This document shows positions 33,466-48,637 of a stretch of 64,000 nucleotides of DNA, one piece after another. The position numbers and the translations under genes are program-made. The stretch covers positions 872,501 to 936,500 of the forward strand of contig JAWNZC010000346.1 of assembly GCA_035771165.1 (NCBI GenBank), in the 5' to 3' direction. The number at the start of each line of letters is the position of its first letter. Within the stretch, counting starts at the first letter, position 1. The notes under the pieces were generated by a model, which saw nothing but the letters and a program-made list of their open reading frames with translations, had not been told where the DNA came from and made no database searches. The DNA comes from Paragorgia papillata. Lineage: Eukaryota; Cnidaria; Anthozoa; Scleralcyonacea; Coralliidae.

Positions 33466-36400
33466 CGAAAGTGGTAGAGGAACTCGAAGAGTTCTTTTGA
33501 AACTTCAAAAGAGCTTAGAAGAAGGAAACCACTACGAGGCCCATCAGATGATAAAGACAGTGTATTTTCGGTGTGTTTTGGGTTTTTTTTCTTTCGCTTC
33601 AAATCGATCTGTTTTGGCTAATTTTGTTGTCTGGCGAATATAGAATGTGACGTAATCATTGGTTGTGACAGCTCTGTAAATTATATTTACGAAAAGTTGT
33701 ATTATTCGTTTCTTTTTCAATAGATATATGAGCCAAAATAAATATACGGACGCTCTTCTACTGGTTTATGATGGAGCTACGATATTACTTAAACATGACC
33801 AGGTCGGGAAACATTTTAAGTTCTAGTATTACAGTACACTCAGCTACTATTAACTAGGAGAAACATTTTCTTTTTTCTTTTTCTTTTGCAATATTTGGTA
33901 AATGTTGCGCCAAATAATTTAATGTTCTTGAACTTGAAACATCTACTATAGTTTGAAATATTTAAGTTTCTATTTTAAGTGTAAATATGAACTAGTTTTT
34001 ATTATTTATTTTATAGTTTACACAATAGACTTCATTTCCTGTTTTAGCTACCTGCCAAAGTTGGGCACAGTACCAGACTACTTTTCCGTATACTCAATTT
34101 ACTCCATTCAATAAAGCTTCTTTTCCAGTCAGTGCATAACACTGGCTCACAGTAAGTTTGCTGTGAGTACTTGCACCTAATTAAAAAAATAACTTGCAGC
34201 GTGCCTGTTTTTTTTGTTGCTGGGAATTGTTTTTAATTAGATACAGGTACTTGTAGCTTGACTGCATGAGCCAGTTTCTGTGATTACTGGAAAAGGGGCT
34301 TAAGCACCCTGCCCTACCATAGTTAAGCGCTTCCTGATGTCTTAGCCAGCCAAAAATGGACACTTTGTTGTTAATGCCAGACAAAAATTTTTACTTGCCA
34401 AAGGGAGAACCCTCAGACATTCTAGATAGCAATGGGTTAATGAGTGACTAACCCATTCCTGCCTGAGCTAGTCAAAAACAGGCCCTTTATTGTTTTACCC
34501 TGTCTAACACCAGATGATTTTACTTATCAAAGACTCAAAGGTAGGGGTGTTGAGAAATTTCCGGTATCAGTATACCAGTAAAATTATACTGGTATTACCG
34601 GTATATCGGTTTTTAGGCATTGTGCAAACTTGTATTTTATTGGATCTACAGAACAATGAAAAAATCCCAAACTATTGAACTAATTAATGTTCAAAACTTG
34701 ATACCTTACTGTCATGGCAATAGAAGCGTTCCTAAAATATTGTTGCAATACATTGCTCAAGTTGATCAATTACTGTTGATGAAAATTATTGCTAACTTCC
34801 TGTTTTGAATTCTCTTTTGAATTTGATTGGTGTTTGGCAAATAATCCTGTTTCTTATTGGTAGTTTAAAAACCAGAAACCAATCAAATTCAAAACAGGAA
34901 GTTAGCAATATTTTTCATCAAATGAATTGATCAACTTGAGGAATATATTGCAACGATATTTTAGGAATGCTTCTGTTGCCACAACAGTAAAACTCTTTAT
35001 AAATTCTAATCTTTGTGAATATCAAAATATAGTTAAAATACAGTATAATAAAATTATTGTTCTTCTGTGAATCTTTCGCAAAGGAATTAAGGAATGTGCT
35101 TACGCAGGACGCGATATTAAAATATAGATTAAAGGTTATTCAAAATCATACAGCCTCATAAGTGTGCTATGCTATATAAAATTTCAGTATACAAGTACCG
35201 GAAATTTCGGTATGACTGAAAAAGTCATACCGATATACCGGTATTTTCGGTATACCAAAGGGAGAATCCAGCAATGGATTAAAGGACACTTACCCTCAAT
35301 TGTATCATAATTATTGATTCACAACAATGTGGTTGAAAAAAGAGTATCTTGAATTGTTTGAGGAGCCAATTGAAACTAAAAAATATATATCTTGTTTAAT
35401 TTCTCTTTTTCTTTCAGGAGGAAAGTGGGTATGATCTATGTCAGCTTACCCTAAAATGTTTAGATGAAATGAATGCACCTGTAAATGATGAAAACCTTGG
35501 TATATTAAACATTTTTTTCTCTTTTTAAAAAAATAAACCTGGAGGTTATTTTTGTTATACACTACATATAATTAGAACTGTAGCAACAAAATTAATGCCC
35601 GTTAACACTAAGTTTTGATTTCATAGAAAAAATACGTTCCCATTTTCAATCATTTAAATCTGGATCTCAAAATAGACTTGAATATATTACAGCTGCATTA
35701 AGGTTTGTGAATGTACAGTAATTATGTGTAATATCTAAAATAAAAACAACTTTTAGAGGTTTATAGTAACTTAGGTTAGATATACTGCCGAAACAGAGAA
35801 CGTAGGAATCCAACATTTCGAGCGAAGGCAGTATATCTAACCTAAGTTACTATATTTCGATTGTTGTTTCAGCACTGCCTCGGCAGCACACTACTTTTAT
35901 TTCACTTTTTAGAGGTTTAATTGTACAAGCTGCTATAAACTAAGTTACCAGTTAGCCTGTGTACAGACTTCTTACCCAATCCATGTGGAATGCCCACAGA
36001 GGGTGTTGTCCTCAGCAGGTACAGAACATGTATTCTGCGCGAAACACCCTCCACAGGCATTTTGCGCAGATTGGGTAAGAAGTCTGTGCACTGGCTATTT
36101 GCCAGTAGATTTATTAGAATATGGTAGAGTCTACTGTATTTTATGGCCTAACGCACCCTGCCTATTACATGTATAGCCAGCTTACTTTAACTACCATAGA
36201 TCTGGATTAATAGGAGTGAACATTATTAATTTATGCTGCCCTCCTATGTGGTGCCAATGAAACTCAACCCTCTTACTATCAGTAAAAGTATTATATAGTA
36301 CATTGTACTAGAGTAGTTAAAACTATCATGGTAGGGTAGCCCTACAAAGAAGGCCAGGCCCTGATATAACCACCCCACAGTATTTTATAGCTACTCTTTT

Positions 36401-39394
36401 ATTACCATTATTATTTTATACTAAGGTATTATGGTATATTTTTCACCATAGCTGGACAGCAAGAAAAGACAAAGACTTGCCATTTGGTCACCCTAAACTG
36501 CATCTTTTGTGTGCAGAAACGTACTGGAAAGGTTAGTTTTATTGGGGGAAAGTTAAAATAATACACAAAATTAGGGGATTACGATTATCCAGAATGGATC
36601 AGGATGACAAATAGAACTTTTAATAACTTTCCTGACCCACACCTACAGTATCTGAGCTGGCCAATAGGATCCTTTTATATTATTTTGCTCGCTAAGTAAC
36701 ACCAAATGGTTTTACTTGAGTTAAAAGGAGACCTCTCAGTCAGTCCTTGTCCCATATTCCTGTCTAAAATTGCATGGTGTTCTCACAATGCAGCAATTAA
36801 GGTGTGTGTTGTGGTCCCAACAACTTTTAGTATCAACGCATCACTGCCTGGGCTGTCTGAGCCAGTTCAGTCCCTTGGACAAGTAAAATCATCTGGTGTT
36901 AGACTGAGTAAAACAATCTGGCATTAGAGTAAAACATTGTAATTATAGAGGGGTTGGCCGGCTCAGTCAGCCAGGAATGGGTTCTTTACACTGTAATGGA
37001 TCGATCTGACAGTATAAAAATATTTTGTCACCTAGAACGTAATTTTGGTGAGGCAATGTCACATTTTCTTCATGCAAATAGTGCTTTTCAATGTGCAACA
37101 ATGTTGGTTGAATATGCTGTAACTTGTGGATACCCAAGTGAAGATGACTTGTTTGTAGCACAAGCAGTTTTACAGTAGGTCCTTTGTGAGAAAATGTTGA
37201 ATAAATAAATCTAAATTTTATAATAATTATAATTTAATATATTTTTCAATAATAAGTAAAAAACCTAAATATATGTAAACAGCTAATACAATGTTTGTAT
37301 AGGAGGTCCAAATCACTGTCTGAAATGATATTTTACCTTTTTTAGATTTTTGTGTCTTAAAAGAGCTCCAACAGCGAATTCTGTCTTCTTCCAATATACA
37401 GAGCATCACCCTAACTTCTCAAGCACAGGGCCTCCATATCAAAAACCACTACTAAATTTTTTATGGATATTATTAGTAATTATTGATAGGTAAGGATTAC
37501 TATCCGCAAGAATATTTATTTCCCAGCTACACACAAAAAAATACACTAGTCAAAACAGGTCTGTAATTAAGCAGTCTTGTTATGACTTGATATTCAGCTG
37601 GTATTATAATTATTAGTTAAGTATGTTACCTACTAACAAGGGTTTGGATGGCGCAGGCTAGTACCGTTGTTGGCACCTAAGCGTGTACACCGTCTGTCAA
37701 AACATGTTTTATGTCAACATCATAGTTAAATGTTTACCTTGCAAACATATTAGGTTTTCATTCGATACATTCGAACCAATGCATTGTCACATGAATGTGC
37801 CCTTAGCCAATCACGTCTCACCAATCCCAGTGTTGATTTAAAAACGGTTAACTTTGGCTTAAATTTAGAACATGTTTTGATGGGCGGTGTACACGCTTAG
37901 GTGCCAACGACTGTATTAGTATGCATTCCTACAACTTGTGCAGTCAGTTGGTCAGGAATATATACCCTGCTATGTACAAGTTGTTCACAATTTGTTACAA
38001 ATGTATTTGTAAGTTGTGGTCAACAAGCCTGCCACAGTTTGATCCAACAACTTGTTGTGGCATTGTTTGTATCAAGTTACTACAAAAGTTGACAAAAAAC
38101 AAGTTTTTTATAACCTTTTAAGTCTGTAACCTAACCAACCTTATATAAATTATATAAAAATGAACTGTAGTCTATTATTTTATATAGAAACAAAACACAT
38201 TTGTACTGGTATATATAATCTGTTTTTTTTTGTATACAAGTCATGTACAGTACATTATATATACAAGTTATTCTATTCATTATCTACCCCTCGAAGGCTG
38301 TGCAGTCTGCTAACCAAAAAGCTTGTAAAAACAATTGGTCAAAGAACATTTAAATATACATGTACAGTATAAGGATTATAATTGTCATTTTGAAATTTTG
38401 TTGTCATTTTAGAAAAGGAACAATTAATCAGTTCACTGTATTGTGTGAAAAATATCATCCTTCATTAAACAGAGACCCAAACTATTTCTTGGTGAGTGCT
38501 GAGATGGTTATTTTCAACCATTGCTTTAAAGTACTTTTTTTTAAACTAATGTTACTTTCTTCAGTATTTAGATAAAATAGGCCAATTGTTTTTCGGATTA
38601 ACACCAAAGCCCAAGGAACCATCTGTGAATAACTTTTTGGGTACGTTTAAAGAATAGTAGACTTGTTTTTAAAGGGAACATATAATTATATATTAATGCA
38701 GTATAATTATTATATGACATTAATTATCATAATTATAATAAAATAATCGAGACATTATGTGACCAAAATACTTTTAATGAACACGAGCAGTTGGCTACAA
38801 GACTGTAGCCTTCAATGGGTTAAATATAAATGAAAAAACAAGTTGTTTTTTTTCCCCCATTTATATTTAACCCGTCAAAGGCTACAGTCTGGTGGCCAAA
38901 CATTCGTTCATTAAAAGTATTTTGGACAGAGAATGTGTCTATTTTAATAGGTATAATCCTGACTGCATATCATCAATTTTTTTCCATAATTATAATATCA
39001 TTAACTCATTCCTGTCCGAGGGCTTCCCCAGAGATGAATAAAATCATCTGGCGTTAGCCAGAATAAAATACTAAAGACCAATTCAGACAGGAAAGAGTTA
39101 GAGATAGTTTATAACTCATTCCTGTCTGAGGGCTTCCCCAGAGATGAATAAAATCATCTGGCATTAGCCAGAATAAAATACTAAAGACCAATTCGGACAG
39201 GAAAGAGTTAATTAATAATTTATGAAGAAAATGTAATCAGATTTTTTTTTTTTTGAGTAAAAATTTCATGCTTTGTTTTGTGATGAAAGGACATGTTTTT
39301 AATCCTAGGAGATCTTTTCCAAAGCTTGGTAACTGATGAAAGTGAAGAAGCATCAACAGCTAAACCAGTTTTGGAAACCGAAGACTTGGACTGA
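33458..39394 (+). CDS. GET4: GET4 (TRC35) orthologue, 10 exons, 317 aa
   Basis: Exons: 33458-33570, 33724-33802, 35418-35499, 35627-35702, 36452-36531, 37036-37174, 37346-37489, 38413-38491, 38565-38640, 39309-39394. The sum is 954 nt, all GT-AG, phases consistent. Human GET4 is about 327 aa. Conserved segments include YYEAHQM-type HYEAHQM near the start, HFLHANS and CATMLVEYA, DDLFVAQAVLQFLCLK, FTVLCEKYHPSLNRDPNYF and LDKIGQLFFG. GET4 is an alpha-solenoid protein that bridges GET5/UBL4A (and BAG6 in animals) to GET3/TRC40 and hands tail-anchored membrane proteins over for insertion into the ER; it acts in the cytosol. Introns 2-5 carry foldback repeats. The C-terminus is short and acidic. 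Confidence 0.95.
34310..34545. repeat. Dispersed repeat with CCAGAYGATTTTACTYGTCAAA motif
   Basis: Two adjacent copies of a short element with motifs GCCAGACAAAAATTTTTACT and ATGATTTTACTTATCAAAG. Relatives lie near 22400, 24180, 25060, 36660-36960, 39001-39211 and 59420-59650. Confidence 0.6.
34550..35265. mobile_element. Large foldback element in GET4 intron 2
   Basis: The outer arms are CCGGTAT-rich (TTTCCGGTATCAGTATACC against GGTATACC/ACCGGTATTTTCGG). The inner arms match over about 170 bp each, for example TTGATTGGT, CAAAACAGGAAGTTAGCAA. The centre is near 34850. Confidence 0.85.
35767..35915. mobile_element. Hairpin repeat, relative of 22185-22385
   Basis: AACTTAGGTTAGATATACTG and its complement flank a shortened hammerhead-like segment. 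GAAACAGAGAACGTAGGA is shared with the other copy. It lies in GET4 intron 4. Confidence 0.7.
35950..36095. repeat. Inverted repeat, GET4 intron 4
   Basis: AGCCTGTGTACAGACTTCTT with AAGAAGTCTGTGCACTGGCT; inner arms around GGAGGGTGTT-like sequence. Confidence 0.85.
37664..37913. mobile_element. Mariner-type MITE family M, intact copy, 250 bp
   Basis: TA-flanked termini; CAGTCGTTGGCACC at one end, slightly changed (CCGTTGTTGGCACC) at the other. It holds the empty TTAA site (37848-37851) that is filled in the copy at 25545-26344. It lies in GET4 intron 7. Confidence 0.92.
38763..38935. mobile_element. Foldback repeat, GET4 intron 9
   Basis: CCAAAATACTTTTAATGAAC pairs with GTTCATTAAAAGTATTTTGG-type sequence; inner arms CTGTAGCC and ATTTATATTTAACCCG. 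Confidence 0.85.
39001..39211. repeat. Tandem pair of about 97-bp repeat, GET4 intron 9
   Basis: Two nearly identical copies (39001-39097 and 39114-39211) begin AACTCATTCCTGTC and end GACAGGAAAGAGTTA, so each has inverted ends. Confidence 0.9.
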
Positions 39395-40666
39395 TTATAA
39401 TCTTCAAAACTCAAGTTGGGAAAGAATACAGCAGAAGACTGCATTCAATTTCCCACCTCAGCTGCTTTGTCAGTTTTCAAAACCATTTGAGGTCATGAAC
39501 AGTTCTCTACCATCAAGGAAAATTCTTATTTTACCAGAGCATGCTTAGTTGCAGATTATGTGAAAATTAGCCTGCGTGCAGACGCTCCTTCCAGCGTCTG
39601 CACGCAGGCTAGTGAAAATTTAATTATCAATTTATATGAAAAAAAGAGTGTAACAATTCAAGCGGACTACTTTAGTCACTGACCACTGTAGTCTTCTAGT
39701 CCAAGCAATGAGTTACCCAGAGTATTTTAATGACTTCAGTTCGTTAGAAAGACCCAACCTGAATAAGGGGCTGTTCGTATGGGTGGACTGATTTTTTTTG
39801 TCATGAAAATCTTTCTTTGACTACAAAAAGGAATTATAATACTCCATGTGTTATACCTACAGAAAAACAAACCCAATTTTGCTTCGCATTTCTCAAATAC
39901 TTGAAATGAGATTTATGACATAAAATCAGCCCACCTCATATGAACAGCCCCTAAGTGACCATTGACTGACTCAACTCAGATAATATAAAAATTAATCTAC
40001 AAAATATTGAGAACTGGATGAACCTTTGCACACAGGACAGGTTGCATAGAAGTATCAAATAAATAAAAAATGTTTTGCAACAGTTTGGTACCAGAATGAA
40101 AACAAATCTAAAATACAGTATCTAAAGAATGTAGTATGGTGTCTTCAATTAGGTTGAATGCGAAGCTAAGATTGGAGCAGACTGAAAGGAGAATGGATTG
40201 TGTGGTGTATCACCTGAGTAGAGTGCAGAGGTGAGAGTAGAGTTCAGAACTAAAGGAAAGAGTGCAGTGGTGATTGAGCAAAACTGGTTGACAACTGGGA
40301 CATGTTATGGAAAGGATGCCAAGACGGTAGTAACTGGGTGATGTGAAAGAGGTTTAGACTGTATTCCCAAATGTACCAGAGCCTTGAAAATTGCTGCTTT
40401 GAAAATTCTGAATTTGGTTTTGCTTTTTGAGCAATAGTGAATTAACCTGTGAATTATCCCTTGGTTAAAATTATATAACAATTAAAACTTCAAGGGCTTG
40501 GGCTGTCAGATTTTGATCCAAGACATCTGATTACAATAGACTACTGGTACTGTTAGAAGAATGAATTAAGTGAATGTGCTGTAGAGCAAACTTGGGTACA
40601 TGCTTTTTGGTACCCGTAAGCAGACAACAATTTCACACAACATGGACAATTTATGTTTGGAGTTCT
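39395..40666. other. GET4 3' flank and spacer to RPS2
   Basis: It contains a perfect small palindrome at 39569-39611 (AGCCTGCGTGCAGACGCT), a Tourist-like MITE at 39767-39953, and AATAAATAAA near 40060 as a possible GET4 poly(A) signal. 40070-40660 shows nothing recognisable. Confidence 0.5.
39767..39953. mobile_element. Tourist-like MITE, short copy
   Basis: TAA-flanked ends GGGGCTGTTCGTATG and CATATGAACAGCCCC; relative of 20494-20863. Confidence 0.7.
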
Positions 40667-40672
40667 TTTATT
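40667..40672 (-). terminator. RPS2 poly(A) signal
   Basis: AATAAA on the minus strand lies 26 nt past the RPS2 stop codon, giving the very short 3' UTR usual for ribosomal protein genes. Confidence 0.7.
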
Positions 40673-40697
40673 TCAACATTGTAGTCAGTCTACAGTT

Positions 40698-43091
<2,394 letters not shown>

Positions 43092-43581
43092 TGCTAAAAA
43101 CACATTCACACATTGTCAACTAGATTGTCCTTTCTTCTACGCATCTAGTTCTCGTGCTGAGACACAAATTGAGGCAAATCAAGTATATTCTGGGTACACA
43201 CACATGACTTGATACACGCTAGCGTGGCTTGGTTTGACTGGCCAAAAAATATTTTTCTCGAACCTTGACAAAAACGAGGTGCTTAATTTTGGTAACATTC
43301 GCAAGTATGAATTACTAAAACTAAGATTCCTACTTTATTATACTATTTTAAACGTTAAGCAGATCAGAAACTCAACTATTATCGACTGCTGATCTTTTTG
43401 CGTGGTCTTGTGACTCAAACGTGTCAACTTTGGCAAAAATTCTGATCGTATCCCAGGTTCTTTTTTAATCAAAACTACATTATTACGGTCTATAGATATC
43501 TTACTTTTTGATGTTAAAATAAAGAAGTCGTAAAACGTTTGAAAAAAACGAGATGGAAAGAGATTCTAATTTCGTACTTAC

Positions 43582-43610
43582 ATGATGGTTCTTTCGAAGA
43601 GCAAGAGAAG
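43582..43610 (-). promoter_or_regulatory. RPS2: Probable RPS2 5'TOP leader exon
   Basis: On the minus strand the pyrimidine stretch CTTCTCTTGCTCTTCG is followed within 30 nt by a strong donor GTAAGT (intron starts at 43581). The matching acceptor TTTTTAG sits 2 nt before the RPS2 start codon (exon from 43093). A C followed by pyrimidines at the transcript start is the 5'TOP signature of ribosomal protein mRNAs. The exact start at 43610 is inferred. Confidence 0.6.
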
Positions 43611-43880
43611 AAATTGAATTGAAGGCCGCGGTGATTTATGGGGAGTTTCCCCAGGCTTCTAATTTGTTCGACATTCGCGCGACATCCTAACGTCAATCGT
43701 CACGAATGATTCGCTAAAATTAGAATAGAATTCGAATGATAAAATTAGAATAAGAATAAAATTAAAATTAGAATAAAATTAGAATAATAAAATTAGAATT
43801 AGAATACGAATTATTACCAAAACCGATGATGCGCGGCATGGTCCCCCCCAAAAACGTCATGATTTCCGCCAAAACATTAA

Positions 43881-44210
43881 AGTGCCTATTTCACCTGTGG
43901 GGATTTTACATATTTGTAATCTTTGGGTTCTCCTGAGCAAAATTGCAATATATCTTGTCAGCCGAAAATTTCATCTTCATGGAGTTTTTCGCTGTCAAAG
44001 TTACCGGATGGATGTCACGAGAGGCATTTTTGTGGCAAGTAACAAAAGAAAACTGGTTTGGAATACCTCTTGTGACATCACATCCGGTAACTTTGACAGC
44101 GAAAAACTCCATGAAGATGAAATTTTCGGCTGACAAGATATATTGCAATTTTGCTCAGGAGAACTCAAAGATTGCGAATATGTAAAATCCCCACAGGTGA
44201 GATAGGCACT
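43881..44210. mobile_element. TTAA-flanked MITE, short relative of family T, nested
   Basis: 330 bp, TTAA at 43877-43880 and 44211-44214; ends AGTGCCTATTTCACCTGTGG inverted. It is almost fully palindromic (TCATGGAGTTTTTCGCTGTC and its complement). Only the terminal AGTGCCT and general plan are shared with family T. Confidence 0.9.
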
Positions 44211-44326
44211 TTAACGAATCCGTCACGTCTAGATCTGCATTCCTTTGAAATTGACACCGTGAGATCACTGCAATATCATTGGTTCTTTTTGCTGCTACTT
44301 TTGAATCCTCCAGCCAAAAAGGTTTA

Positions 44327-44532
44327 AGGCCTGGCCAAACGCTTTCAACATTTCATGCAACATCGTTCAACATTGTTGAACGCATGTTGAACAAAAATTT
44401 GAACATGTTCAAATTTTCGTTCAACATCATTCAACAGGGTGGCCAAACACTTTCAACATGTTGAACCACGGTTGAATTCAACAATGTTGAACGATGTTGA
44501 ATGAAATGTTGAAAGCGCGTTTGGCCAGGCCT
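44327..44532. mobile_element. GTTCAAC-rich foldback MITE, copy 2, nested
   Basis: 206 bp; ends AGGCCTGGCCAAACGC inverted; flanked by TA (or TTA). Comparison with copy 1 of family H (AAAAGGGTTTAGGAATG on its reverse strand) shows the empty site. Confidence 0.9.
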
Positions 44533-44622
44533 TAGGAATATTATGCAGACGGATTCGTCAATAATCATGACGTATTTTGGGGGGCCAAGCCGGGCATGCA
44601 TCATCGGTTTTGGTTGGTAATA

Positions 44623-45032
44623 CAATTAGCGTAAGACCAGATAAAATGCAAAGGAATATTATAACACAACACAAAAAAACAGTACAATACCATACAGTAC
44701 AGTACCAGTACAGTACAGCACAGCACAGTAAAATATATCACTTTACATATTTTTCTTTTCTCAATCTTTTATTTAAAAAATACATACAGTTAAACATTCT
44801 TTTTAAGAAGAAAAGGAATCGAACAACAGTTTAGCGTTAAAAGTCTTTTTACACAATACTTAAATACTTTACACTCCGCAATAAATTATACATTTTTTAT
44901 ACTATTAGTATAAATTTTAAAAATTTATACATGTATACACAATTTCCATATCACGCCCAGGGCATCCTGAGGGATCCAAAATAGATATGTATTGTTTTAA
45001 AAATATGTAACAAGAAAAATATTTCTGGGTAT
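44623..45032. other. Dynein gene 3' flank
   Basis: A short CAGTAC-rich run lies at 44690-44725. A minus-strand AATAAA lies near 44767, about 265 nt past the stop, and could end the dynein mRNA. No other gene seen. Confidence 0.45.
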
Positions 45033-47000
45033 TTAGTCGTCCAATTGGCAGAGTAGTGCCACTCCTCTGTTAATCCAATGCCGCTCGGCTTTATCTGAAG
45101 GGATCTGCACAAACATGACAAAGTTGGTGGAATGTCCAGTGGTCGAGAGGGTACCACGGCGTCCGCTGGTCTTGTACACAGGGCTCAGATACGAAGGCCT
45201 GGGTTTGAATTTGGATTTCTCGCCAGGTTTTACCCACATCTGGAGAGAGTAGTTAAGGTTGCGCAAACTTACAGACCGGTTAGTGTAGCTCTACTGCTCT
45301 GCTGTCGCATGGAGAGAGCCTGCTCGCAGGCTACACACGCAAAAACGCACACTCCGTGTCAGACCTGATGCAGAATAATGTCAGATCTCTGTTCAGAAAA
45401 ATGTAGCGACCCCTGATACAGCCTGTTGCAGTATCAGCTATGATACACCTATGATATCATATCTGTATCATGCCTCCAGCTACAACAGACTGTTCAGAAC
45501 AGATTCTGTCAAACTGTATCAGCCTGACACGGTCAGTGCTGTATCAGTTTAATATAACAGACTGCACAGGTATGTTGTCTACGGAGCTGTCGCAGTCTGT
45601 TAGAAATTCTAACTAAATGTTGATACATCAGCGCTGGTACATTCTGTAGCTGTCAGGCTGTATCAAGGGTCGCTACATTTCTCTGAACAGATCTGATATC
45701 AGAGCTGATCAGACTGTGCGTTTTTATGTGTGTAAAACGGGATATTGCAGATATCAGAGTCGCATGTTACGAAAACTGATAAACGAGAGTGAGGTCCCTT
45801 TTTTCCAAAGACTGCGTCAAGTGACGTATAGGCCAATTTCAGGGTGTTGCGCGCGCATCATTTTGTAATTAATGGCGGGCTCCCACAAAGTAGACGAGCC
45901 AACAACAGCAGAATAACAGTGTTAAACATCCAGAAACTGTATCTATACTTTGTTTATTTTAAACAGTATGTTTACTTTGAGTGGAGTTTGCCAGTTGTTT
46001 TTTTTTTTAAATAATGCGCGCGCAACACCATGAAACTCGCCTATTACAGAATAAAAATAGTTTCCCGCTCTTTTTTGGTCAGAAGATCGCGCAGGCGCAA
46101 AAAATTTGGCAGCGGTGTTAGTGAATAAAAGGATACGATAGGTAGTACGTCAAAGAGTACTTTAGGAAAAGATTCTCCCAGAGTCATTTTTTCACGGTCC
46201 CATCTGGCACCATCCAGGAACAGACCCTGCGTTAAAAAACAATAACGAACATTGGTTGGTTGATTGCTTGGTTTGTTGGTTGGTTGGTTAGTTGGTGGGT
46301 TGGTTGGTTAGTTTGTTTGTTGGTTTGTTGGTTGGTTGGCTGGTGGGTTGGTTGGTTAGTTGGTTGCTTGCTTAGTTGGTTTGTGGGTTCTTTGATTTGA
46401 TGACGCGGCAACATAGACAGCAACATAGCCGCGACAACACAGACGGCAACACAGACAGCAACATAGACGCGGCAACATTAAAGCGGCAACATAGTCGGCA
46501 ACATAAACGGCAACCAAATGGCAACCAAGTCGCAACCAAGTGGCAACCAATAGCATCGATTTATATCACGAAATTTCGACTTATAACTCGAGAGGAGTCT
46601 CGGGAAATTAATTGCAACTAGCCAATACTGACATTTCTTTCCCCAATTCAGTTGAGATGTGTCTACTTACCCTGACATAAACGCCGTCTTCAGGCTTCGT
46701 GTCCATCTCTGTTTCGTGACGGGTCACCTCAAACTCAAATCCCACGAAATCAATAGGTATTGTGTACTTCCGCGCAAAGTTCTGACGGGCACCTTAAAAC
46801 AGATCAAACAAGTGTAGCTGTAACTGACTCCTAGGCTCCTAACTTAACTCCTGACTTTCATGGCATTGAGTCACTGTCATTGTTCAAACTAAAACTAGGC
46901 AAATTATCCTCATTTTATTATCTTGTATTTACTTATTCCATTTATGTTACACAGGGCCCCATTGAAAAACACTTCAGTGACATGGGCTCCCTGTTAAGTT

Positions 47001-47032
<32 letters not shown>

Positions 47033-48215
47033 TATTATAATTATTATTATTATTAACTGTGCATGCGTCTGCATCTGCATCTGTGTCTGTGTCTATGGCT
47101 GTAACCCACTCTGTCTATGACTGTAAACCTGAGTTTCTCTCTGCATTTCCAGAGTATACCGAACGTTTATTTAGGATTTCCCTTGCGACGAGTTTACTCG
47201 TCTGGTGTTAGGCAGAACGGCAGAACAAGACGCCTGACTCAGGCGTTCACTCGGACTACTGCCAAGTAGGCGGAGCCTGAATCGAAGGCTGAATGTGGTG
47301 CATACTTCACAATGATGAACATATTTACGATCAAGACAGTTGTCAGCCACATCTGATCACTGTTAAACTACAAAGTCAGCCAGTCAATTTCAAAATCTAC
47401 CAACAACGTGCAAGAACACCTTGATCAAAAGGCAAAGCTGTTCAACTTTTTGTCCAACTCCAAAAGCGAAAGGGCCAAAGGGGCAAAGAACTTACAACAT
47501 GCCTCACAGCCTCAGCATGAATAGTAGCGGAAGTAAAAAGTGCAAAATGCAAAATTGTGACACCCAAAAAACAAAAAAAAAACCCGAGCGGAAACCAAAA
47601 CTCGGCCTACCACAGGTAGCCCGAGTAATAAAACATATAAAAGTTGAGAATTTGATGCCATTCAGATAGAGTTAACACTTACCAGTGAGGAAAGACTGTG
47701 TGAAATAAAATCCTGAAATCCAGAATACGTTAGGTGTTCCTTCGTCAATCCACGTTTGAAAGAAAGCCAACCTGCAAAAAATATATGACGATTTCTAGTT
47801 AAACGCTTCATTATATCCTTATTTTTTTACATGTATAATCTAGTCTATAAATCCCAGGGTTAGGGAAATCTGGCAAACAATCCAGTTGAGGTGGCTCTTA
47901 GCAGTTTTAATATTTATTGTTTATCAAGTACGGTGACAAACCTTTCTAAAAGATCAGCAACATAACTTCCGAGAGGCTTGAGAGATGGATAGGACTTGGC
48001 TGCCCACACTGCGGGTACTCTGCCGACTAACATGTTATTGAACACATCTTCCAGTTCTGACGACATAACTACGAGACCCTATCAAGAATAAGAAAGCAAT
48101 ATATTACATGCTAGGTTTGGTTTGATATTTGAATTAAAGACTAGGTTAACAGACGGACAGGCACAACAAACAAACAAACAAACAAACAAACAAACAAACA
48201 AACAAACAAACAAAC

Positions 48216-48271
<56 letters not shown>

Positions 48272-48453
48272 ACGGACAAAGAGAGACATAGACCCGCAAA
48301 CAGATACACAAACAAACAAACAAACAAACAAACAAACAAACAAACAAACAAACAAACAAACAAACAAACAAACAAACAAACAAACAAACAAACACGCAGA
48401 CAGACAAACACACAGACACACATACACATAGACAGACAGACACAGACACAGGC

Positions 48454-48512
<59 letters not shown>

Positions 48513-48585
48513 CAGACAGACAGACAGACAGACAGACACAGACAGACAGACAGACAGACACAGACAGACAGACAGACAGACAGAC

Positions 48586-48637
<52 letters not shown>

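Larger units (their letters stand above)
43812..44622. mobile_element. MITE family H, copy 3, with two nested MITEs
   Basis: Ends TATTACCAAAACCGATGATG and its complement near 44600-44622. It is interrupted by a TTAA MITE (43881-44210) and a GTTCAAC MITE (44327-44532). The flanking pieces join to match copies 1 and 2. Confidence 0.88.
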
